This document shows, in pieces, positions 1-5,011 of a stretch of DNA of 5,307 nucleotides. The notes beneath the pieces are model-generated. The model did no database searches. It had not been told where the DNA came from and saw only the letters and a list, made by a program, of their open reading frames with translations. Origin of the DNA: Polaribacter sp. (GTDB lineage Bacteria > Bacteroidota > Bacteroidia > Flavobacteriales > Flavobacteriaceae). Position 1 is the first letter of the stretch; the number at the start of each line of letters is the position of its first letter. The stretch lies in assembly GCA_030731695.1 (NCBI GenBank), contig JANQTK010000031.1, positions 1-5,307 on the forward strand, written 5' to 3'. Position numbers and translations under genes: made by a program.

Positions 1-977
1 AGTGATAATAGCATCATTCCTGGATAACCTGTGGGCATTTGCGGACTTTCTGGCAAACTTTTTAAAAGTTGGTAATGTTTACTGCCATTATAATGATGGT
101 CTGAATGACGAGATAAATTGAACAACAACACTTGTCCAACTTGATGATTCGAATTCCAAGAATGATTTCTTTTCACTTTTTCATATCGGCCAAATTCATT
201 TTTAGTTCTCAACAAACCATAATGTTCAATATAATTAACGGTTTCTAGCATGATAATGCCAGAAACAGCAGCAGCAATAAAGGAAAACAACACGAATTTT
301 CCAAAGAAAAAGAAAATCAAACTCAGTAAAAAGATATTGCAAATGGTATAGATGATCATTCTGTTTTGCAGATGAAACCAAGGTCGATTTTCTTGACGCA
401 TTCTGTTATTTTCTAGTTTCCAAGCTTCTGCATAACTCGAAAAATGAGAACGAATCCAAAAAAGATATAAAATTTCATTTTTTCTTGCAGTCGCAGCATC
501 TTCAGGAGTTGCAACATTGTAATGATGACCTCCATTATGGTAAGGTAAAAAATGCGTATTGAGCGATGTTAATAATAAAACTTCCCCAATAAATTCGTCA
601 AAACGATTGTTTCTGTGGCCTAATTCATGTCCCACATTAATGCCAATGACACCACACATAATGCCCATAGCAAAAATTCTTCCAGTCAATTCCGAGTTAG
701 ATAGCGGTTCTTGAATTGAATATAAAAAGAAGATTAAATATCCAATTTGAATTGGTAAAGTGAGATGTAAAAGATAAGTATATAACTTGTTTTCTTTTTC
801 TTCTTGCTCTTCCTCTTTAGAAAAATTTGTGGTATTTGGTTTGATAAAAAACTCTAAAAGCGGCACAAATCCGAAGAAAATAATGGCTGGTAAATGCGTT
901 AGCCAACCTTTGTTTGTGAAAGAAACCCAAACAACAATGGGTAAAATAAGTATCGAAAAATATTTTAATGCTTTCAT
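1..977 (-). CDS. alkB: AlkB-type alkane/fatty-acyl monooxygenase, C-terminus cut by window edge
   Basis: My translation of the minus strand from an ATG at 977-975 stays open for 325 codons and runs off the window at position 1. The protein is hydrophobic, with likely membrane segments near residues 5-20, 27-45, 67-88, 98-115, 207-225 and 228-247. It carries the full AlkB signature: HELGHR (117-122), HNGGHH (147-152) followed by VATPED (155-160), NYIEHYGL (248-255) and LSRHSDHH (288-295) followed by HYQLL. All nine histidines expected to hold the di-iron centre are present (117, 121, 147, 151, 152, 252, 291, 294, 295). Known family members hydroxylate the terminal carbon of alkanes at the inner membrane, using rubredoxin as electron donor; no rubredoxin gene is visible here. 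The residue before H147 is Tyr, where many AlkB proteins have Glu. Perhaps 25-75 C-terminal residues are missing. The gene lies 30 bases after the pseudouridine synthase, so it may be co-transcribed. The exact substrate cannot be read from the sequence; a related membrane hydroxylase or desaturase is possible. Confidence 0.9.
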   Translation of the reverse strand, partial: MKALKYFSILILPIVVWVSFTNKGWLTHLPAIIFFGFVPLLEFFIKPNTTNFSKEEEQEEKENKLYTYLLHLTLPIQIGYLIFFLYSIQEPLSNSELTGRIFAMGIMCGVIGINVGHELGHRNNRFDEFIGEVLLLTSLNTHFLPYHNGGHHYNVATPEDAATARKNEILYLFWIRSHFSSYAEAWKLENNRMRQENRPWFHLQNRMIIYTICNIFLLSLIFFFFGKFVLFSFIAAAVSGIIMLETVNYIEHYGLLRTKNEFGRYEKVKRNHSWNSNHQVGQVLLFNLSRHSDHHYNGSKHYQLLKSLPESPQMPTGYPGMMLLS

Positions 978-1007
978 ATCCCTAAAAAATGATTCTAAAG
1001 ATACTAA

Positions 1008-1694
1008 TTAGTTGCATTCGTTCCAAATAACATCATTTGGAGTTGGAGCTATAATGCAAATGAGTTCTTTTGATACAGGGTGTTGAAATTCGATTTTACG
1101 AGCATGCAAATGAATACTAGCGTCTTTATTTGATCTTGGGAAACCGTATTTTAAATCGCCTTTTATGGGAAAACCAATAGCTGCTAATTGAGAGCGAATT
1201 TGATGATGTCTGCCAGTTTCCAAATCAATTTCTAACAATGAATAATTGTCTAATATTTTCAACAATTGATAATGCAACACTGCGCGTTTTGAGTCTTTTA
1301 TTTCGGTATTGTAAACAGCCGATTTATTATTTATAGGATTCTTTTTCAAGAAATTAACAAGCGTGTCTTTCTCTTTTTCTGGATGATTTTTTACAACAGC
1401 CCAATAGGTTTTTTGTATTTTCTTATCACGCAACATTTTATTGAGTCGCTCTAAAGATTTCGATGTTTTGGCAAAAATAATGACGCCAGAAGTGGGTCTG
1501 TCCAAACGATGAACTACCCCTAAAAACACATTTCCTTCTTTTTGATATTTATCTTTCAAAAAATCTTTAACAACATCACTTAAAGGAATATCACCTGTTT
1601 TGTCTCCTTGCGTGATATCTCCAGCACGTTTATTAACAATAATGATATGATTGTCTTCAAAAAGTACCAATAAGTTGTTTTTGGTAGAATGCAT
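1008..1694 (-). CDS. RluA-family RNA pseudouridine synthase
   Basis: This 228-residue protein converts uridine to pseudouridine in rRNA or tRNA. The family motif II is clear: VHRLDRPTSG (61-70), with D65 as the catalytic aspartate. Further conserved blocks are KTYWAVV (95-101), LETGRHHQIRSQLA (158-171) and GDLKYG (179-184), then HLHAR near 195-199. There is no N-terminal S4 RNA-binding domain: the catalytic fold begins almost at once (LFEDNHIIIVNKRAG, 11-25). The length is like that of E. coli RluA (about 220 residues) and shorter than RluC or RluD. Which uridine it modifies cannot be told from the sequence, so no specific symbol is given; a TruC-like role is an alternative. The ATG at 1694 lies 6 bases after the engB stop, which suggests translation from the same transcript. 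Its TAA is 30 bases before the AlkB homologue. Family assignment is firm, target unknown. Confidence 0.93.
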   Translation of the reverse strand: MHSTKNNLLVLFEDNHIIIVNKRAGDITQGDKTGDIPLSDVVKDFLKDKYQKEGNVFLGVVHRLDRPTSGVIIFAKTSKSLERLNKMLRDKKIQKTYWAVVKNHPEKEKDTLVNFLKKNPINNKSAVYNTEIKDSKRAVLHYQLLKILDNYSLLEIDLETGRHHQIRSQLAAIGFPIKGDLKYGFPRSNKDASIHLHARKIEFQHPVSKELICIIAPTPNDVIWNECN

Positions 1695-1700
1695 TTCAAC

Positions 1701-2312
1701 TTATTTTGACTCTTTTTCCATATTTTTATTGATGTTGTCAATAAAATCTAAGAATTCTTTGCGCCCTAAACCAGTATCTGATGAGGTGATGAATGAGGTT
1801 GGTAAAGGTTCCCAAGTATTCAGTAATTCTTTTTTATAAGAAGTAAGTTGCTTGTCAAGTTTGGTATTACTAAGCTTGTCCGATTTTGTAAAAACAATGC
1901 AAAAAGGCACTTGAATTTCTCCTAAAAATTGCATGAATTCCAAATCGATTTTTTGAGGATCGTGTCTAGAATCAATCAATACAAAAGTGCAAACCAATTG
2001 CTCTCTTTCTCTAAAATAGTTTTCGATAAAATATTGAAAAATAGTACGTTTTTTCTTAGAAGTTTGTGCATAGCCATAGCCTGGTAAATCAACTAAAAAC
2101 CATTCATCATTGATTTTAAAATGATTTATTAATTGTGTTTTTCCAGGTTTTCCAGATGTTTTTGCCAAGTCCTTGCGTTCCATCAACATATTGATTAATG
2201 ATGATTTCCCAACATTAGATCGTCCAATAAACGCATATTCAGGAATTCGTTCTTTAGGAGCATTAATTACATTGCTGTTGCTCATCACAAATTCGGCAGA
2301 TTTTATTTTCAA
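1701..2312 (-). CDS. engB: Ribosome biogenesis GTPase EngB (YihA/YsxC)
   Basis: This 203-residue TRAFAC-class GTPase is needed for late assembly of the large ribosomal subunit and, in several bacteria, for growth and division. The GTPase motifs occur in order: G1 GRSNVGKSS (30-38), G2 region KPGKTQ (55-60), G3 DLPGYGYA (75-82), G4 TKSD (142-145) and G5 around TSS (176-178). The length is normal for the family (about 195-210). The start codon appears to be TTG at 2312-2310: an in-frame TAA lies upstream, no ATG or GTG lies between, and the N-terminal MKIKSAEF wording matches flavobacterial homologues. The first internal ATG (codon 10) would remove the conserved first strand. A small inverted repeat (2311-2325) overlaps this TTG. 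The gene sits 41 bases after the hydrolase and 6 bases before the pseudouridine synthase. The family call is very secure; the TTG start is likely but not proved. Confidence 0.96.
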   Translation of the reverse strand: MKIKSAEFVMSNSNVINAPKERIPEYAFIGRSNVGKSSLINMLMERKDLAKTSGKPGKTQLINHFKINDEWFLVDLPGYGYAQTSKKKRTIFQYFIENYFREREQLVCTFVLIDSRHDPQKIDLEFMQFLGEIQVPFCIVFTKSDKLSNTKLDKQLTSYKKELLNTWEPLPTSFITSSDTGLGRKEFLDFIDNINKNMEKESK

Positions 2313-2325
2313 AACGGTACGTTTT
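2311..2325 (-). other. Small inverted repeat over the engB start codon
   Basis: AAAACG (2311-2316) and CGTTTT (2320-2325) form a perfect 6-base inverted repeat with a 3-base loop. On the minus-strand transcript the 3' arm contains the first two bases of the TTG start of engB. The stem has only two G-C pairs, so it would be weak. It could be chance in AT-rich DNA or could mildly affect initiation. It is too short and lacks a suitable U-run to be a terminator. Confidence 0.25.
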
Positions 2326-2353
2326 AGATTTCTTTATTAAAAAGAAAAAGTAG

Positions 2354-3118
2354 TTATATTTTTTTAGAAATCAACCAATTATGAAGAAAATTATTGAATT
2401 CCTCAGGTTTTTCCATCATGGCAGCATGGCCACATTCGTCAATCCAAAATAATTCAGCATCGGGCAATAATTTTTGAAAATCAACAGCAACATCTGGCGG
2501 AGTTACAGTATCTTGTTTTCCCCAAATAATGCAAGTTGGTTGTTTCATTTCGGGCAAATCATTTGCCATATTATGACGAATAGCACTTTTAGCAATTGCC
2601 AAGGTTTTTAAAACAGTGTTTCTGTTATTTACTATTGCATACACTCCATCAACCATTTCTTTAGTGGCTACCTCAGGATTGTAGAAAACTCCTCTTGTTT
2701 TTTGCTCAATATATTCATAGCTTCCTCTCTTTGGAAAACTATCACCCATTGCTTTTTCATACAAACCAGAACTTCCTGTAAGTACTAAAGCTGTTACTTT
2801 ACCTTTATAATGTTTTGTAAAGTAAAGTGCGATGTGACCTCCTAAAGAATTTCCTAATAAAATAGCTTTATCTATTTTTTTGTGAGTTAAAAAATCTTTC
2901 AAAAACAATGCTAAATTCTTCACATTCGTCTTTAAAAGTGGCAAAGAGTATAAAGGTAATTCAGGTATTAAAACCTTGTAGCCATTGTTTGAAAAGTAAT
3001 TAAAAGTACCCTCAAAATTACTTAAGGCACCCATTAATCCGTGTAAAACAATGATTGCAGGTCCTTCTCCAGCTTCTGCATATGTAAACTTTCCTTCAGT
3101 TTTTAACTTGTCAGTCAT
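2354..3118 (-). CDS. Alpha/beta hydrolase, function unknown
   Basis: This 254-residue protein is a single-domain alpha/beta-fold hydrolase. The oxyanion-hole region is HGLMG (26-30). The nucleophile elbow is GNSLGG (89-94) with S91 as nucleophile. The acid is probably D203 in WGKQD (199-203), and the catalytic histidine is H231 in CGHAAMMEKPEEF (229-241). The triad is complete and the cap region (about 118-180) is of modest size. No signal peptide or membrane segment is seen, so a cytoplasmic enzyme is expected. The substrate cannot be inferred: esterases, C-C bond hydrolases (MhpC-like), haloperoxidase-like and lipase-like members share these motifs. It starts at ATG 3118 and is the first gene of the minus-strand run. 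It is divergent from mraZ, an arrangement I recall from other flavobacteria; that suggests, without proving, a housekeeping or envelope-linked role. Confidence 0.9.
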   Translation of the reverse strand: MTDKLKTEGKFTYAEAGEGPAIIVLHGLMGALSNFEGTFNYFSNNGYKVLIPELPLYSLPLLKTNVKNLALFLKDFLTHKKIDKAILLGNSLGGHIALYFTKHYKGKVTALVLTGSSGLYEKAMGDSFPKRGSYEYIEQKTRGVFYNPEVATKEMVDGVYAIVNNRNTVLKTLAIAKSAIRHNMANDLPEMKQPTCIIWGKQDTVTPPDVAVDFQKLLPDAELFWIDECGHAAMMEKPEEFNNFLHNWLISKKI

Positions 3119-3144
3119 TGAGTTTAGTTTGGTTTCACTTTTCG

Positions 3145-3152
3145 CAAATGTA
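3145..3152 (-). promoter_or_regulatory. Candidate -7 element for the hydrolase-engB operon
   Basis: The minus strand reads TACATTTG here, an exact match to the Bacteroidota -7 consensus TAnnTTTG. Transcription would begin near 3138 and give a leader of about 20 bases before the hydrolase ATG at 3118. No TTG -33 element was found at the expected distance. Such a short motif arises easily in AT-rich DNA, so the support is its position alone. Confidence 0.45.
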
Positions 3153-3203
3153 GGTTTTTTTTATTACATAGAAAGTCTTTTTGCATTTCGCTAAACAAGC
3201 TTT

Positions 3204-3268
3204 TTAACAAGGTAAAAATACCCCAAAATAAAGGAGATTTTAATTATTTATTAACAATGTGGTAAAAA
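3204..3268 (+). repeat. Imperfect direct repeat TTAACAA...GGTAAAAA in the divergent region
   Basis: TTAACAA followed directly by GGTAAAAA occupies 3204-3218. The same two words, now separated by TGT, occupy 3251-3268, where the second word is part of the first MraZ-box repeat. The two GGTAAAAA copies are exactly 50 bases apart, a multiple of the 10-base operator period. The distal copy lacks the GT that completes GTGG. It may be a decayed or auxiliary MraZ half-site, or chance similarity in AT-rich sequence. Confidence 0.3.
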
Positions 3269-3288
3269 GTGGTAAAAAGTGGTAAAAT
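3259..3288 (+). promoter_or_regulatory. Putative MraZ operator: three 10-base direct repeats
   Basis: Three head-to-tail copies of a 10-mer lie here: GTGGTAAAAA (3259-3268), the same (3269-3278), and GTGGTAAAAT (3279-3288). The TGG cores are spaced one helical turn apart. Known MraZ operators are short direct repeats with this period: TGGGN separated by 5 bases in E. coli, and AAAGTG-type repeats with 3-base spacers in mollicutes. The sequence here reads AAAGTGG-taa-AAAGTGG and so fits both descriptions. The repeats end 33 bases before the mraZ start codon and 5 bases before the -7 element, covering the -33 region. Bound MraZ would therefore be expected to block or otherwise control the mraZ promoter. 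The repeat is seen directly; its role as an MraZ site is inference. Confidence 0.85.
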
Positions 3289-3293
3289 TTATA

Positions 3294-3301
3294 TATTTTT
3301 G
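3294..3301 (+). promoter_or_regulatory. Candidate -7 promoter element for mraZ and the dcw cluster
   Basis: TATTTTTG is an exact match to the Bacteroidota TAnnTTTG element. Transcription would start near 3308 and leave a leader of only about 14 bases before the GTG of mraZ. The -33 region falls inside the three-copy GTGGTAAAAA array and contains no TTG. The promoter may therefore be weak or depend on whatever binds the repeats. The placement right behind an operator-like array raises confidence. Confidence 0.6.
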
Positions 3302-3321
3302 ATGTTAAATTATTTTTTAAG

Positions 3322-3789
3322 GTGATACATCTCATTGGAACATACGAATGCAAAGCAGACACCAAAGGAAGGGTGATGTTTTCAGCTGCTTTTAAAAAGC
3401 AGTTATCGCCTGTTTTTGAGGAAGGTTTTGTAGTAAAAAGAGCTGTTTTTCAACCTTGTTTGGAACTGTATCCGATGAAAGAATGGAATTTGATGATGGA
3501 AAAAATCAACAAATTGAATCGATTCAACAAGAAAAATAATGACTTTATCAGAAGATTTACAGCAGGTGTAAAAATCGTGGAAGCAGATGCGTTAGGAAGA
3601 ATACTAATTCCAAAAGAATTGTGCGATTTTGCTAAGATTGACAAGGAAGTAGTGATGGCATCGTCTGTAAATATTATTGAGATTTGGGATAAAACGAACT
3701 ATGAAAAAGCCATTGATGAAGCTGCAAATGATTTTGCTGATTTAGCAGAAGAAGTAATGGGAAATAACAATGCAGATGAGTTATCATAA
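3322..3789 (+). CDS. mraZ: MraZ, transcriptional regulator of the dcw cluster
   Basis: This 155-residue protein has the two tandem MraZ/AbrB-like DNA-binding halves, each with a DxxGR motif: DTKGR (13-17) and DALGR (89-93). MraZ proteins form ring-shaped oligomers, bind direct repeats upstream of their own gene, and control the division and cell wall genes behind it. The start is GTG at 3322; no in-frame ATG precedes it, and the protein then begins IHLIGTYEC as homologues do. The second half keeps the usual GRILIPKEL (92-100). The first half reads GRVMFSAAF (16-24), with Ser where a Pro is common. The acidic C-terminal tail (DFADLAEEVMG, 137-147) is typical of flavobacterial MraZ. The gene is first on the plus strand, preceded by a fitting operator at 3259-3288, and its end overlaps rsmH by 20 bases. 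The family call is secure. Confidence 0.96.
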   Translation: MIHLIGTYECKADTKGRVMFSAAFKKQLSPVFEEGFVVKRAVFQPCLELYPMKEWNLMMEKINKLNRFNKKNNDFIRRFTAGVKIVEADALGRILIPKELCDFAKIDKEVVMASSVNIIEIWDKTNYEKAIDEAANDFADLAEEVMGNNNADELS

Positions 3790-4675
3790 TCCAGTATTAT
3801 TACACGAAAGCGTCAATGCAATGGCTATCAAAAAAGACGGCGTTTATGTAGATGTTACTTTTGGTGGAGGTGGACATTCACGAGAGATTTTAAATCAATT
3901 GGGTGAAAACGGAAAATTATTTGCTTTTGATCAAGATGCAGATGCATTGCAAAACAAGATAGAAGATGATCGTTTTGTATTGATTCCAGAAAATTTCAGA
4001 TTCATTTCGCGCTATTTGCGTTTTTATGGCATCAAAAAAGTGGATGGAATTTTGGCCGATTTAGGTGTTTCTTCTCATCAATTTGATGAAGCTTCAAGAG
4101 GTTTTTCAACTCGTTTTGATGGAGATTTAGATATGAGAATGAACCAAAAATCAAAGATCTCTGCAAAGTATGTTATCAATAAATATCCTGAAGAGAAACT
4201 TTCTGAAATGTTGTTTTTATATGGTGAATTGAGAAATGCTAAAAGCATCGCAAAAACCATTGTTGAAGAGCGTCAAAAAGAAAAAATTGACACTAGTTTT
4301 CAATTAAAAAAAGTTTTGGAAAAGTATTTGCCGAAAGCAAAAGAGCATAAAATATTGGCTCAAATCTATCAGGCTTTTAGAATTGAAGTAAATGAAGAAT
4401 TGGAAGCTTTGAAAGAATTTTTAAGTCAAACTCCGAATTTATTGAATGATAACGGAAGATTGAGTGTTATTTCCTACCATTCTTTAGAAGATAGATTGGT
4501 AAAAAGATTCATCCATTCAGGAATGTTTTCTGGAGAATTAGAAAAAGATATGTATGGAAATACGAATGAGCCTTTGAAAAAAGTAGGGAAATTAATTGTT
4601 CCATCAAACGCAGAAATCAAACAAAACAATAGAGCAAGAAGTGCAAAATTGAGAATAGCAACTTTGAAAAAGTAA
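3770..4675 (+). CDS. rsmH: 16S rRNA (cytosine-1402-N4)-methyltransferase RsmH (MraW)
   Basis: This 301-residue S-adenosylmethionine-dependent enzyme methylates N4 of C1402 in 16S rRNA, in the decoding centre. Typical blocks are YHNPVLLHESV (5-15), the SAM-binding loop DVTFGGGGHS (28-37), the acidic DQDAD (54-58), ADLGVSSHQFD (96-106) with RGFS (110-113), DMRM (121-124), YQAFRIEVNEEL (200-211), SYHSLEDR (235-242) and the C-terminal NNRARSAKLR (286-295). The length matches the family (about 300-315). The start overlaps the last 20 bases of mraZ. A second ATG at 3776 would give the N-terminus MSYHNPVLL, closer to many homologues, so the true start may be there; GGG at 3759-3761 sits better for the first. 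It lies next to mraZ in nearly all dcw clusters. Translation is probably coupled to mraZ. Confidence 0.97.
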   Translation: MQMSYHNPVLLHESVNAMAIKKDGVYVDVTFGGGGHSREILNQLGENGKLFAFDQDADALQNKIEDDRFVLIPENFRFISRYLRFYGIKKVDGILADLGVSSHQFDEASRGFSTRFDGDLDMRMNQKSKISAKYVINKYPEEKLSEMLFLYGELRNAKSIAKTIVEERQKEKIDTSFQLKKVLEKYLPKAKEHKILAQIYQAFRIEVNEELEALKEFLSQTPNLLNDNGRLSVISYHSLEDRLVKRFIHSGMFSGELEKDMYGNTNEPLKKVGKLIVPSNAEIKQNNRARSAKLRIATLKK

Positions 4676-4678
4676 GGA

Positions 4679-5005
4679 ATGGAAACAAAAAGAAAAAATA
4701 TTTACGATTTTCTACGTGGAAGTTTTTTAACGGATGAAACCTCTTTTAAAAATTGGCGCATCATCATTTTTGTAGTTGTCCTTTTATTAATTATGATTTC
4801 AAGTGCACACAATATCGATAAAAAAGGGATCAAAATCTCAGAACTGAATAAAAAGAAGCGAGAATTAAGAGCTGAGCATATAGATATTGGAACTATTTTG
4901 ATGCGAACCAAAATGGAATCAACCATCAGAGAGAAAGCCTTAAAAATTGGTTTAAAACCATCAGAAACACCACCAAAAATAATTAAAGTAACACATAAAA
5001 AATAA
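4679..5005 (+). CDS. ftsL: FtsL-like division protein (Bacteroidota type)
   Basis: This 108-residue bitopic membrane protein has a basic cytoplasmic N-terminus (METKRKNIYDFLRG), one transmembrane helix at about 27-43 (RIIIFVVVLLLIMISSA) and a charged periplasmic part. The stretch from about 50 to 90 (ISELNKKKRELRAEHIDI) looks like a short coiled coil, followed by a segment ending in IREKALKIGLKPSETPP. Size, topology and position between rsmH and a penicillin-binding protein are those of FtsL, which joins FtsB and FtsQ and activates septal peptidoglycan synthesis. Primary sequence of FtsL is poorly conserved, so the call leans on topology, context and resemblance to the short FtsL-like proteins at this locus in flavobacteria. 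The ATG follows the rsmH stop by 3 bases. No other function fits as well. Confidence 0.8.
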   Translation: METKRKNIYDFLRGSFLTDETSFKNWRIIIFVVVLLLIMISSAHNIDKKGIKISELNKKKRELRAEHIDIGTILMRTKMESTIREKALKIGLKPSETPPKIIKVTHKK

Positions 5006-5011
5006 AAATTC

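Noticed and set aside
787..1011. Plus-strand open frame of 74 codons
   Set aside because: It is antisense to the N-terminal part of the AlkB homologue and its product has no recognisable motif; the minus-strand frame has full family signatures.
1003..1012. Perfect palindrome ACTAATTAGT over the stop of the pseudouridine synthase
   Set aside because: It has no loop and only two G-C pairs, with no adjacent U-run, so it does not make a terminator; there is no other support for a binding site.
1695..1700. Possible separate promoter or terminator between engB and the pseudouridine synthase
   Set aside because: The gap is only 6 bases and holds no recognisable signal; the genes are best read as co-transcribed.
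1651..1839. Plus-strand open frame of 62 codons across the engB/pseudouridine synthase junction
   Set aside because: It is antisense to two well-supported genes and has no family features.
3136..3141. Single AAAGTG on the minus strand near the hydrolase start, resembling an MraZ half-site
   Set aside because: It is one isolated 6-base match with no second copy at 10-base spacing; expected by chance in AT-rich DNA.
3231..3265. AAGGAG (3231-3236) followed by ATG at 3257
   Set aside because: It looks like a ribosome binding site, but the ATG is about 20 bases away and the frame stops after two codons (ATG TGG TAA).
3450..3644. Minus-strand open frame of 64 codons
   Set aside because: It lies wholly inside mraZ on the other strand and is low in complexity.
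4078..4260. Minus-strand open frame of 60 codons
   Set aside because: It is wholly inside rsmH on the other strand, with no recognisable motif.
4702..4926. Minus-strand open frame of 74 codons
   Set aside because: It is the antisense of the ftsL-like gene; its hydrophobic stretch mirrors the membrane helix codons.
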